Part shown: positions 1 through 7,861 of the stretch, piece by piece
Layout of the letters: each line of letters starts with the position of its first letter
Position numbering within the stretch: position 1 is the first letter of the stretch
Notes under the pieces: model-generated
What the model saw: only the letters and a program-made list of their open reading frames with translations
The model's database searches: none
What the model was told of the DNA's origin: nothing
From: Candidatus Anammoxibacter sp.
GTDB lineage: Bacteria > Planctomycetota > Brocadiia > Brocadiales > Anammoxibacteraceae
Assembly (NCBI GenBank): GCA_021777105.1
Contig: JAIQZQ010000099.1
Coordinates: forward strand, 1-32,993
DNA length: 32,993 nt
Reading direction: 5' to 3'
Translations under genes and position numbers: made by a program

Positions 1-20
1 CCCAGGGTTTTTACCCTGGG
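1..20. repeat. Perfect 8-bp stem hairpin
   Basis: CCCAGGGT and ACCCTGGG pair perfectly around a TTTT loop. There is no U-run after the stem, so it reads more like a small dispersed palindrome than a terminator, although the gene upstream of the window is unseen. Positions 21-40 (ACTAAAGTTTCGGTAAAAAT) match the end of the 44-bp repeat found at 963 and 26825. Positions 86-115 resemble the reverse complement of the CACGAA-rich repeats near 11320. Confidence 0.6.
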
Positions 21-160
21 ACTAAAGTTTCGGTAAAAATCAGAGATTTTTGTTTTTATAATCCGAGGTTAATGCTTTTTGCTTTTCTTTGTGCCCTTTG
101 TGTCTTCGTGGCATTAATTGCTTTTACTGAATACTGATAACTGAATAGAAAGGAGTAACA

Positions 161-946
161 ATGAATACCATTCATAAACCCCGTTTTTTAAATGTTTTAA
201 AAGGCTTAATTCTCTTGCTGATTATAGCGTTAAACATCTCATATATCGGACAAAGCGACGCAGAAGCGGCCCTGCAAACAGAAAATCCACGCACCGCGCT
301 GGTTATTGAAAATTCCACAAACGAAGCGATAGAAACCGCTGTTGTATTAGCCGCTCTTGGAGGAGCATGCGGCGCCGGCAATCCGCCGGTAACCGCCAAC
401 CAACTTGAAACTCTTGGTTTTTGTTCAAATGTCATAAATTCAGCAAATCCCCCGTACTCCGGAAAGTGCAAGCTGACAATTGAAAGCGGGGCGTTTGTGA
501 CTTTTCCGGATATCCCCAATACCTGTATTAGCGGAAACGTGACATTCGGCGATTATCCAGGTTGCCCAAATACGGCATATCCAACCGGATTCACAACCGC
601 CGAGTTTACGCTTAATACAGACGGTGGAGACGAAGTCATTGATATCAGCCTTGTGAATGGACACAATTATAAAGTATCGATTTCCACGCACAGCGGAGGA
701 GCCTGGACTTATGGTCAAAACCCGGCTACGGTAATTAGCCAAATCATATCAAAGCCTTTGGGGGAAAACATAGGCAACCCCGGCGTTTATCCTGAAGGAT
801 GCACGGACTGCATACAACTAATCGGCGGCATAGTATGCCCTAATTTCAGTCTTAACCCTGATTGTCAATCATCCCGAATATGCAATGTTTCCCGCTCTGT
901 TTCAAACAGAGGCGGAACCGTTACAGTGAGTTATATGGGTAAATAA
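161..946 (+). CDS. Secreted thaumatin-like (PR-5-type) protein
   Basis: A 261-residue exported protein. Residues 14-36 form a signal peptide ending near DAEA. The mature part holds ten cysteines, suggesting a disulfide-rich extracytoplasmic fold. The segment TTAEFTLNTDGGDEVIDISL followed by VNGHNYKVSIS corresponds to the thaumatin core (x-AEFTL...DxYDVSLVDGFNxPxxI), and CTDCI...CPNFSLNPDCQS resembles the cysteine-rich part of the family. Thaumatin-like proteins of plants and fungi bind or attack beta-glucans or inhibit enzymes; a bacterial role is not established and none is assigned here. The start follows AGGAG at 151-155 with good spacing. The gene appears monocistronic, with an inverted repeat at 1067-1091 that could end its transcript. 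The family call rests on the SLVNGHN region and the cysteine content. Confidence 0.6.
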   Translation: MNTIHKPRFLNVLKGLILLLIIALNISYIGQSDAEAALQTENPRTALVIENSTNEAIETAVVLAALGGACGAGNPPVTANQLETLGFCSNVINSANPPYSGKCKLTIESGAFVTFPDIPNTCISGNVTFGDYPGCPNTAYPTGFTTAEFTLNTDGGDEVIDISLVNGHNYKVSISTHSGGAWTYGQNPATVISQIISKPLGENIGNPGVYPEGCTDCIQLIGGIVCPNFSLNPDCQSSRICNVSRSVSNRGGTVTVSYMGK

Positions 947-962
947 GCTCAAGCTAAAGTGG

Positions 963-1006
963 CTAAAGTGATCTAAAGTTAAAAGTGAACTAAAGTTTTG
1001 GTAAAA
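963..1006. repeat. 44-bp dispersed repeat, copy 1
   Basis: This 44-bp stretch is identical to 26825-26868, nearly 26 kb away. It is built from variants of a CTAAAGT word, and one more word (GCTAAAGT) sits just upstream at 953-960. Degenerate copies lie at 21-40 and 29151-29180. It is non-coding in both long copies and lies between the thaumatin-like gene and the lipase. Confidence 0.85.
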
Positions 1007-1020
1007 GTCAGAATAATGGG

Positions 1021-1046
1021 TGACCCCCATTTTTGACCCCCATTTT
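1021..1046. repeat. Tandem duplication of a 13-bp unit
   Basis: TGACCCCCATTTT occurs twice in direct succession (1021-1033 and 1034-1046). A related CACCCCCATTTT lies at 4168-4179, after the intron remnant, so this may be the edge of another dispersed element. Confidence 0.7.
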
Positions 1047-1066
1047 AATATATGCCGTTTTCTGTT

Positions 1067-1091
1067 TTCAAGGTTTGACCTTGAAGTTTTC
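1067..1091 (+). terminator. Candidate terminator or operator palindrome
   Basis: TTCAAGGT and ACCTTGAA form a perfect 8-bp stem around TTG, followed by GTTTTCTT. The short T-rich tail would suit a weak intrinsic terminator of the thaumatin-like gene. The element also lies 58 bp before the lipase start, so it could instead be a regulator site. Confidence 0.4.
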
Positions 1092-1142
1092 TTATAAATT
1101 TTAGATTAAATAAAACTAATAAGTAAAGGAGGGTTTGTTTAG

Positions 1143-2843
1143 ATGTCAAATGAAATAGCATGGGGATTGGCTAATGCTTGCAATGCTGCATATGAAGCAA
1201 AAATAGCGTTTAACAAAGGCGGCTATGAAAATGTAACAAGCAAAAACTGCCCATCACTAAAGAATGTTTTCTACGAAACGTCATTATGTGAAAACTTGCG
1301 TTATTTTCAAGTGGCAGACGTGCTAGATGCGGCCCTACTTGGAATGGGAAGCAAATCTATTTTTGGAAATTATAAATCTCTTGTGTTGTCTATTACCGGC
1401 ACGGCAACCGAATTTAAAACAAATCCGATTCAATCAATACTTGATTGGATAATTAATTTTCTCTCAATACAAATGCCTTACTCAATTTTGCCGTTTCAGG
1501 CAAAAGTTCATTCTGGCTTTATGGTCTCCACTGAAAATCTACTTATAACAAAATATAAATCAGATGAGAGCAACAATAACGGTAATTCGTTACTTGACGA
1601 TATTGTAAACACAATAAGCAGCAACAAATATAACAACATTTATATAACAGGCCAAAGCCAAGGTGGAGCAATGGCGACTTTAGCGGCCCCAATAATACAT
1701 GAAAATATACAAGGGAAAGCAAACGAACATACGGATATAAAAGTTTATACATTTAGCTCCCCAATAGCCGGCAATAGAGATTTTGCCTCTTATTTCTCTC
1801 AATATATCGGCTCTTCTTACCGTTATAAATATGCGGGAGATATTGTGACGCTTTTGCCTCCAAGCAAATGCGGCTTTTGGTTTTCCTTGTACGAATCACT
1901 AAAAGAAAATAAAAATTCAGACAAGGGCATAGAGAATATCAGAAGTTCGATAAAGTTGAAACCTTATCAACTCGCTCAATTTAATGGCATGTTTAACAAA
2001 TTAAGTGATTACTTAAAATCAATTAATTCTACTAACGACAGAAAGCTTGATTTTGTTTCGTTATTACAAAAGTTTCAAGACAAACTTGAACTTTATGGCC
2101 TAAGAAATCTATCAGTAGACCTATTAAAAAACGACGATGCAGTTGACAAACTTTATAATACAATCAAGAAAGATCCTTTAAAATTCATAAGTGATTTGAT
2201 AAATAGGTCTGAGAGTGTAAATATTGATGATATAAACAATAACTTAGAAAAAAATGGCCACAAAATATTAGACATTTTGCCAAAGGATATTGTTGAGCGG
2301 ATAGAAAAACATTTATCTGACAATGATATACAAATTGATTCTAAATCAATTATAGAAATTATAGAGTACGTTTTTATAGGCATTTTGTTCATAATGATTC
2401 TTATCTCTGAAATTATTAGTAATGAAAAGAACTTGAACTTGAATACGCTTGCTGATTCACTTCTTTATTTCCTGTGCCTTATTATAAAACTGTTTAATTT
2501 AGATGGTGAAAATACGCTTTTTGTGGGATTTTTTAAATGGATTGATGAAGTTATTTTCAACAGCGACTCACCTTTATCTAAATGGATCGGAAATGGAGAC
2601 TACATGCATGTAGGAGCTTTGAGGTATATCTTGCCTAATAATCAAGATTGGACCAATGACTTTTTTAGCCGGTTTGGAGACAAAGGCGCGTGTGATTTTT
2701 CACAATTAGAAGAGATGCTGGCTCCAATTTTTACGATTATTGGCCTAATTCCTCCGGACATTTATAATAACCATGTATTAGTTTCGGGTCACAGCACCAT
2801 GAAGTATTTAGATAACTTTAAACCGGATTTAGGTTGGTTTTAG
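1143..2843 (+). CDS. Lipase class 3 family alpha/beta-hydrolase with large insertion
   Basis: A 566-residue protein of the fungal-lipase-like (class 3) family. The nucleophile elbow GQSQG is at residues 170-174 (Ser172), after a typical strand NNIYITG. AGDIVTLLPP (Asp233) matches the family's NDxVPxLPP segment. YMHVG (487-491) and the later VSGHSTMKY (His550) resemble the C-terminal part, so His550 is the likely catalytic histidine, with His544 as an alternative. Between about residues 247 and 480 lies an AT-rich insertion, predicted helical, with two hydrophobic stretches (about 403-426 and 438-453) able to span a membrane; most family members lack it. No signal peptide is present. The expected substrates are acylglycerols or phospholipids. 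The start follows AAAGGAGGG at 1126-1134, and a hairpin terminator follows at 2848. Confidence 0.82.
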   Translation: MSNEIAWGLANACNAAYEAKIAFNKGGYENVTSKNCPSLKNVFYETSLCENLRYFQVADVLDAALLGMGSKSIFGNYKSLVLSITGTATEFKTNPIQSILDWIINFLSIQMPYSILPFQAKVHSGFMVSTENLLITKYKSDESNNNGNSLLDDIVNTISSNKYNNIYITGQSQGGAMATLAAPIIHENIQGKANEHTDIKVYTFSSPIAGNRDFASYFSQYIGSSYRYKYAGDIVTLLPPSKCGFWFSLYESLKENKNSDKGIENIRSSIKLKPYQLAQFNGMFNKLSDYLKSINSTNDRKLDFVSLLQKFQDKLELYGLRNLSVDLLKNDDAVDKLYNTIKKDPLKFISDLINRSESVNIDDINNNLEKNGHKILDILPKDIVERIEKHLSDNDIQIDSKSIIEIIEYVFIGILFIMILISEIISNEKNLNLNTLADSLLYFLCLIIKLFNLDGENTLFVGFFKWIDEVIFNSDSPLSKWIGNGDYMHVGALRYILPNNQDWTNDFFSRFGDKGACDFSQLEEMLAPIFTIIGLIPPDIYNNHVLVSGHSTMKYLDNFKPDLGWF

Positions 2844-2847
2844 CTGT

Positions 2848-2873
2848 AAAAACAGTGAGATTAAACTGTTTTT
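2848..2873 (+). terminator. Terminator-like hairpin after the lipase
   Basis: AAAAACAG (2848-2855) pairs with CTGTTTTT (2866-2873) around a 10-nt loop, directly after the lipase stop codon. The downstream arm ends in a T-run, as in an intrinsic terminator. The group II intron remnant begins about 20 bp later; some bacterial group II introns (class C) prefer such sites. Confidence 0.6.
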
Positions 2874-2891
2874 AAGAAATTATACTCAAAA

Positions 2892-3494
2892 GTGTTCGCC
2901 ATTTGCCGGCTTGTTACGAGTTCTGGTTTCTGGGGTTACCCATTTTGTGCCAAGAACAAGCAATTAAGTAGGAGAGAAAATAAAAATTGTTTGATGCTGT
3001 ATAAAAGATGAAGGAAGGTCCTTCGAGATCAATTTTTAGGAATAGGTCTCAAACCGCCCTGATCTGCTGTAATAAAGAGTCCTGGTAGTAAGCTTGCAGG
3101 GAAAAGGCATAGAAGATATGTCAGGTAAGTTTTAAGGAGATGAACGCAAGTGAACTATTGAAGAAGAGTCGAAAGACCCATAGACGTTGTCAAAACTGAG
3201 ATTTAGCGGGAAGATCAGGATAAGTTTGGAGGGAACCTAATTACTGTCCAGACGGCAACCGGCATTTAGATAGCATGAACTTAAAACAGGCTTTTATATG
3301 GAACTTGGGAATCTGTCATTTTGGTGTTAAGGGAGAAATTCAAGTAAAGAACTTGCAAGAATGAGAGTACCGAAACAAAATACAGAGGCGGATTACTCCA
3401 TAGTAGTGATGAAACTTTTGTAATGAAAGTGGAGCAAAGGGAGTAGAGTAGTCAGTTTTATGAAGGAAGTCAACGTAAATCGGAGGAACTTTTT
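2892..3494 (+). ncRNA. Group II intron RNA, 5' part of a dead intron
   Basis: This 600-bp stretch has no ORF but carries sequence typical of bacterial group II intron RNA: a possible 5' end GTGTTCGCC at 2892, GAGATGAACGCAAGTGAAC near 3137, GAGTCGAAAGACCC near 3167, GGAGGGAACCTAATTA near 3228, and GAGGCGGATTACTCC followed by GTAGTGATGAAAC just before the reverse transcriptase. These were recognised by eye; no covariance model was run. The catalytic domain V and domain VI were not found downstream, so the RNA cannot splice. The insertion point just after a terminator-like hairpin would fit a class C intron, but the class cannot be decided here. Confidence 0.6.
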
Positions 3495-4115
3495 TTGAGT
3501 AAAACAAAATCGTATATAATTTCTAAAAGAAGCGTTGTGAATGCTTGGGAGAAAGTCAAGGCGAATAAGGGTTCCTATGGAACAGATGAGGAATCTATCC
3601 AGGACTTTAACAAGGAACTTAAGGGCAATCTCTATAAGATATGAAATAGAATGTCATCAGGCACGTATTTTCCGCCGGCGGTAAAAGCAGTGGAGATACC
3701 AAAATCTGAGACGCAAACGCGCTTATTGGGAATACCAACAGTATCGGATCGAGTGGCTCAAGCAGTGGCAAAACAGCAATTGGAGCCAATAGTAGAGCCA
3801 AAATTCAATGAGGACTCTTATGGATACCGTCCCGGTAAATCTGTATGTGAAGCTGTAGGTGTAGCAAGGAAGCGATGTTGGCGTTATGACTGGGTGATAG
3901 ATTTGGATATCAAAGGATTCTTTGATAATCTGGATCATGACCTGGTGATGAAGGCAGTCCGTTTTCATACCGAAGAGAAGTGGATACATCTCTATGTTGA
4001 GAGGTGGCTTAGAGCCCCGCTACAGCAGGAAGATGGACAACTTGTCGAGAGAGGTTGGGTAGCGCTTGGTATTGAGCATTCCAAGTTAACAATGAAGCTA
4101 AGGTCTAAACCGTAA
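3495..4115 (+). pseudogene. ltrA-like: Group II intron reverse transcriptase/maturase, broken
   Basis: The reading frame starts at TTG 3495 behind CGGAGGAAC and encodes the N-terminal part of a group II intron RT (VNAWEKVKANKGSYG, then LGIPTVSDRVAQ, then YGYRPGKS, then DLDIKGFFDN with the first palm aspartate). It carries two lesions. A TGA at 3642-3644 lies where relatives have tryptophan (LYKI-W-NRMSSG). After DGQLVER (to about 4053) the expected KGTPQGGVISPLL segment, the YxDD motif, domain X and any endonuclease domain are gone, replaced by about 20 unrelated residues. At the break the DNA (GGTTGGGTAGCGCTT) resembles the start of the GGTTGGGTAGAGCTT repeat of 11268 and others, so recombination at that repeat may have caused the deletion. 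The product would be inactive. Confidence 0.85.
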
Positions 4116-4208
4116 ATACGTAAAACAGTTATGGAAAAAGGTCAAATAAATCGTCAGTATGTGATCTACACCCCCATTTTAAGCTATTAATTAAGGCTGA
4201 ACAATAAC

Positions 4209-4305
4209 GCAAGCAAAAACCTTGCTTGCTGTGCATTGCCTTCCGTTGCGCCACGGAAGTTGTATGTCTGTTTCCGGGCGCAGGTATGGACGGCTTTAGC
4301 CGTCC
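4209..4305. repeat. Cluster of three short hairpins
   Basis: Three perfect hairpins lie between the intron remnant and the end of the chemoreceptor gene: GCAAGC/GCTTGC (4209-4229), CTTCCGT/ACGGAAG (4240-4259) and GGACGGC/GCCGTCC (4288-4305). The last one touches the chemoreceptor stop codon and could slow or end its transcript, but it lacks a U-run. The GGCTTTAGCC core resembles dispersed mini-palindromes elsewhere in the window (17311-17322, 27304-27313). Apart from these hairpins, 4116-4304 shows nothing. Confidence 0.6.
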
Positions 4306-6401
4306 TATGTTAATTGTTTTTGGTCTGATCCGGGCAACAGTTTTTCATCTTGTCTGCTGTTGCCGATCATCTTTTGTCCGGCATCGTTACCGCTTCCACC
4401 GACAAGGCTGTTAAGATTCTCAACAATGTGCTTTAAGCCCTGCGCCTGGGCTGACAGCTCCTCGCTTGTGGCCGCGCTCTCTTCAGCGTTGGCGGCGCTT
4501 TGTTGTGTAATCTGGTCAATATCCGTGACCGCCTGGTTTACTTTGTTAACGCCCTTGGCTTGCTCGTCGGATGCGGTCGCTATTTCATTGATGTGGGCGC
4601 TGACCTCGCGTATATTATTAACAATCTTTTCCAACGCTTCCGCTGATTTGCCGGATATTTCAGCTCCGTCCTGAACTTTTTTAACGTTATCCTCAATTAA
4701 CACTGATGTCTCCCTGGCTGCGGACGCGCTCCTTTGCGCCAGATTTCTAACCTCCTCCGCGACCACCGCAAACCCTTTGCCGTGGTCGCCGGCTCTTGCG
4801 GCCTCAACTGCCGCGTTTAACGCCAGAAGATTTGTTTGAAACGCGATTTCATCTATTACCTTTATTATATTTGATATTTTTCCGCTACTTTCATTAACAC
4901 TATCCATTGCTTTTGACATCGTGCCTATAGCCGCCGACCCCTCTTCAGCGTTGGCCCTGGAAATGCCGGCCAGCTCTTTGGCTTTGTTGGCCCTTTCAGC
5001 GTTCTGTTTGGCCATTGTTGATATAGATTCCAACGACACTGTTGTCTTCTCCAGTGACGCCGCCTGTTGACTTGCCCCTTCGGCAAGCTGTTGACTTGCT
5101 GAAGAGATCTCATTAGAAGCTGCGGCTTGTTGATCGGCCCCATATGACAGGTTGGTTACAATCTTTGACAACGGGCCTACAATGCTCCTGGTTATAAGAA
5201 AGGTCAAAACAATGCCCGCAACCACGCCGACAATCACGCATATTAAAACAATCCTTTTTGAGCTGTTTGCGTTGCGAGTCGCGTTATTTGATTGAATCTT
5301 TGCTTTGGCTACCTTTGCGGCCATTTGCTTGCTTGAATCCGCAAAGAGATTCATTTTACCCTCAACCATTGAAACCCCGTCGCCGACTTTTTCCGATGTG
5401 TTTATACTCTCTTTAAGCGTCGCGACCGTGGCCTTTACCGAGGGCAGTATCTCGTTGCCGGTCTTCGCGGAAAAATCTATCATCTTCTTTTCAGCATTGG
5501 AGACGGCTTTACCAACCTCTTCAGAAGTGTTTATACTCTCTTTAAGCGTCGCGACCGTGGCTTTTACCGACGGCAATATCTCGCTGTTGGTTTTCTTTGC
5601 AAAGCCATCCATTGTCTTCTCTACTTTTGAGACTTCATTGCCCACATTCTGGGAAATCTCAACACTATTCAATAAAGCGCCGACTATGCGTCTGACTGAA
5701 GGCAATATCTCTTTTCTTGTCCTGTCAGAGGAGTCTTCAATATCAAATATCATATCCTCAAACAAACCTTCCATATCCTCATTTAACAGGCCGCTGTCCA
5801 GCTCTTCTTCCAATGTCTCTATAATAGCCACAAAGCTGTTTCCTATTGCGGACACGTTCTTTTCAAGTATCTTTAAATCCAGCGCCCTGTTCTTCATATC
5901 ATTGACTAATTTCTCATTAACAAACCCTTTTAAATCCGAGAGTTCATTTGAAACAGAGCTGTAACTTTTTGCCATGGATGACACGTTATTTTCAAGCGCC
6001 TGCAAATCCACGGCCCTGCTTTTCATGTTTTCAACCAGTTTCTCGTCAACGAAAGTCTTTAAATTAGACATCTCGTTTGAAATTACATTGCAACTCTCGG
6101 CGACTGAAGAGACATTATTCTCAAGCGTTTGCAAATCAACAGCTCTACTCTTCATATTCTCAACTAATTTTTCGTCAACAAAAACCTTTAGTTCCGATGT
6201 GTTTTCCTTAGACTGCAAAGACTCTTTATTTATATCTAAAGTAAGTTTGTTTATTGAGTTTATTTCGGATGAGATTTCTGTTTGAGAGGTTGAAAGCGAT
6301 GAGAAATTGAAATAAGCTATGGTGACTACTGTAATTAAAATTGCAATAATTACTCCAAACCCGCTATATAGAAGCGTATTTACGCGCCACTGTTTTTTCA
6401 T
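4305..6401 (-). CDS. Methyl-accepting chemotaxis protein with tandem-repeat sensor region
   Basis: A transmembrane chemoreceptor of 698 residues from the ATG at 6401, which has GGAGAG nine bases upstream. An in-frame TTG at 6422 lacks such a site. Residues 11-31 form TM1 and about 382-403 TM2. The periplasmic part has no recognised ligand domain. It is made of three ~43-residue repeats starting LKxFVxEKLVxxMKxRAxDL (about 72-200), a short linker, then three ~44-residue repeats starting EILPSVxxxVxxL (about 231-357). The cytoplasmic part holds the conserved hairpin tip DEIAFQTNLLALNAAVEAAR followed by AGDHGKGFAVVAEEVRNLA, which contacts CheA/CheW. Only a short HAMP-like stretch (RSIVGPLSKIV) follows TM2. 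Alanine/serine- and glutamine-rich helices carry likely methylation sites. There is no C-terminal CheR-binding pentapeptide. The adjacent PilJ-like gene on the same strand may supply the sensing protein. Confidence 0.93.
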   Translation of the reverse strand: MKKQWRVNTLLYSGFGVIIAILITVVTIAYFNFSSLSTSQTEISSEINSINKLTLDINKESLQSKENTSELKVFVDEKLVENMKSRAVDLQTLENNVSSVAESCNVISNEMSNLKTFVDEKLVENMKSRAVDLQALENNVSSMAKSYSSVSNELSDLKGFVNEKLVNDMKNRALDLKILEKNVSAIGNSFVAIIETLEEELDSGLLNEDMEGLFEDMIFDIEDSSDRTRKEILPSVRRIVGALLNSVEISQNVGNEVSKVEKTMDGFAKKTNSEILPSVKATVATLKESINTSEEVGKAVSNAEKKMIDFSAKTGNEILPSVKATVATLKESINTSEKVGDGVSMVEGKMNLFADSSKQMAAKVAKAKIQSNNATRNANSSKRIVLICVIVGVVAGIVLTFLITRSIVGPLSKIVTNLSYGADQQAAASNEISSASQQLAEGASQQAASLEKTTVSLESISTMAKQNAERANKAKELAGISRANAEEGSAAIGTMSKAMDSVNESSGKISNIIKVIDEIAFQTNLLALNAAVEAARAGDHGKGFAVVAEEVRNLAQRSASAARETSVLIEDNVKKVQDGAEISGKSAEALEKIVNNIREVSAHINEIATASDEQAKGVNKVNQAVTDIDQITQQSAANAEESAATSEELSAQAQGLKHIVENLNSLVGGSGNDAGQKMIGNSRQDEKLLPGSDQKQLT

Positions 6402-6477
6402 TGTAAATGTCTCTCCATTCAATAAAATTTACGAATAACAAAATGTTGCTGTTAAGTGTGGTTTGACTATCACGATT

Positions 6478-6583
6478 TACACACCCCGTCCGCCGCGCGG
6501 CCACCCCTCTTTTTAGAAGGGACTAAAGCAATTTTCCGGGACTCAAAAGTCCCCTCTAATAAGAGGGGATTTAGGGGTGTGTA
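6478..6583. repeat. 106-bp MITE-like nested inverted repeat
   Basis: The outer arms TACACACCCC (6478-6487) and GGGGTGTGTA (6574-6583) are perfect inverted repeats. Inside, 6503-6524 and 6548-6569 pair over 22 bp with about three mismatches. The whole can fold into one long hairpin and looks like a non-autonomous mobile element. It sits between the PilJ-like gene and the chemoreceptor, so it may reduce transcription from one to the other. Confidence 0.65.
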
Positions 6584-6587
6584 GTGT

Positions 6588-7556
6588 CTATTTTGCCAAT
6601 CCCTCATACATTTTAACGGCTTTATTCATGTTCTTTAAAAGCGGCAAATTCAACTCGGCCACTTTTTTCGCGTCGTCTAAAGATATCTCCGTAACTGAAA
6701 CATCCGCCGCTTTTTCAACCACACTCTTAAACGGCCCCCATAATCCCTGCACGATATGCAGTTGAGCTGTTATACCGGCGTCGGTAGTCGGTGGAAGATC
6801 CAAATCGCTATCGCCTTTTTCCAGGCCTGTTAATGTCTTGTCGAACAGAGCAACAGTCTCTCTTAACGCCATTTTATTATCTTCCAAAGCTATGCCAAGT
6901 TTAATAAATAGAAACTCTTTAGACATCTTTTGCGTTAACATCCTCTGTTTGCCGGCCAAATTAATAATTACATTAAGAGAAGCGTCGCCTCCAAGGACTT
7001 TTTTGGATTTTCTTTCATACATTTTTACTGCCTTATTCATTGACACCAGCAATGGAACGTTTTTATCTTTTAAAAGATTAAGCTCATCCGTAGACGGTTT
7101 TTCTCCGTTAGCTACCTTTGTAAATATAGGAGCCAATTCATCAAACTGCGACTTAACTTTATCCAACTGTTTTCTAATGCGGTCATTATCCGTTGCCGGC
7201 AATCCGAATGCGCTATCGCCGTATTTAAGGCCGGCCAGAGTCTTGATAAACAAATCAATGTTTTTTTTCAGGTTTGTCCTGTTTTCATCTTCATTAATAC
7301 TCGCGACAACCAACAACGTCTCTTTGCTCATCTTTTGTGTCAACATCCTCTGTTTACCGGAAAGATTAAGGATAACCCCATACTCCTTTGCGGATATCTC
7401 AATCTTTGGCGGCTCAGCCGGGGCTTCGCTCGCAGGCGCGGCAGGCGCAGCTTCTTGCGCCCTTATTTCCAAAGACGTAAAAAAAACGCTTAACGCAATA
7501 AAAGTATACAAAACAAATGTTAACGCTTTTCCGCCACTAAACATATAATTAAACAT
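6588..7556 (-). CDS. Periplasmic tandem PilJ/NarX-type sensor-domain protein
   Basis: A 322-residue exported protein with a signal peptide at residues 1-33 (probable cut after EIRA) and an Ala/Pro-rich linker at 34-50. Two copies of the PilJ/NarX-like N-terminal sensor module follow (about 55-181 and 193-320). Each starts with the hallmark NLSGKQRMLTQKMSKE or NLAGKQRMLTQKMSKE and ends with NKAVKMYE. In NarX this helix (the P-box) binds nitrate/nitrite; in PilJ the module is the periplasmic part of a type IV pilus receptor. Here there is no transmembrane or output domain after the modules, so the protein is a free periplasmic sensor. The neighbouring chemoreceptor on the same strand, which lacks a known ligand domain, is a natural partner; this is inference. 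The start has AAAGGAGG directly upstream (7561-7568 on the plus strand), preceded by five AAAAT units. Confidence 0.8.
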   Translation of the reverse strand: MFNYMFSGGKALTFVLYTFIALSVFFTSLEIRAQEAAPAAPASEAPAEPPKIEISAKEYGVILNLSGKQRMLTQKMSKETLLVVASINEDENRTNLKKNIDLFIKTLAGLKYGDSAFGLPATDNDRIRKQLDKVKSQFDELAPIFTKVANGEKPSTDELNLLKDKNVPLLVSMNKAVKMYERKSKKVLGGDASLNVIINLAGKQRMLTQKMSKEFLFIKLGIALEDNKMALRETVALFDKTLTGLEKGDSDLDLPPTTDAGITAQLHIVQGLWGPFKSVVEKAADVSVTEISLDDAKKVAELNLPLLKNMNKAVKMYEGLAK

Positions 7557-7570
7557 AATTCCTCCTTTAT

Positions 7571-7595
7571 AAAATAAAATAAAATAAAATAAAAT
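7571..7595. repeat. Five perfect AAAAT units upstream of a ribosome binding site
   Basis: Five tandem copies of AAAAT (ATTTT on the coding strand) sit directly upstream of the AAAGGAGG site of the PilJ-like gene. Slipped-strand change of unit number would alter spacing in the leader or promoter of that gene. Only one allele is visible. Confidence 0.8.
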
Positions 7596-7599
7596 CTAT

Positions 7600-7845
7600 A
7601 TTGCAATATTTATTGAAACTAAAAAGATCTAATTTAAATTCTTCAGAGTTTTTTAGTTCTTTTTCTTTTGCTGAGAGTTTGGCTTTTTTAGGCAAATATA
7701 GTTTTGGTAATTTTACTTACAATGTTTCCTTGTTGTCAACACTATAATAGCATTCATTAAAGCTGCAACTTGATACTTTAGGAAATTCCTTTAACGTTTC
7801 TTCAACTAACAATACCGAAACTTTATCATTGGTCTCCTTTTCCAT
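7600..7845 (-). pseudogene. Relic of a DDE transposase (ISNCY-like), C-terminal part
   Basis: One minus-strand frame from 7845 reads VSVLLVEETLKEFPKVSSCS, then FNECYYSVDNKETL, one in-frame stop (TAA at 7717-7719), then LPKLYLPKKAKLSAKEKE and LKNSEEF. This resembles a transposase segment with FDKGFYSxxN...L...LPKKGK, as in some ISNCY-type elements. The catalytic residues around FDKG are altered (FNEC), and both ends are missing. It lies directly upstream of the PilJ-like gene, so that gene's promoter must lie within or beyond the relic. The family call is tentative. Confidence 0.45.
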
Positions 7846-7861
7846 AACATGATGAGAAAGG

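Noticed and set aside
3642..3644. TGA read as tryptophan (alternative genetic code)
   Set aside because: TGA ends the first ATPase in a TGATG coupling and other genes, and the RT is also truncated, so a nonsense mutation is the simpler reading.
3495..4115. This reverse transcriptase as the DGR enzyme for the NACHT gene
   Set aside because: Its sequence and the flanking RNA are of group II intron type, it lacks the YxDD half, and no template repeat is adjacent.
5305..6285. Two plus-strand frames (5305-5964 and 5974-6285)
   Set aside because: They are antisense to the chemoreceptor repeats; the Ser/Phe-rich repeated composition is the mirror of the coding repeats.
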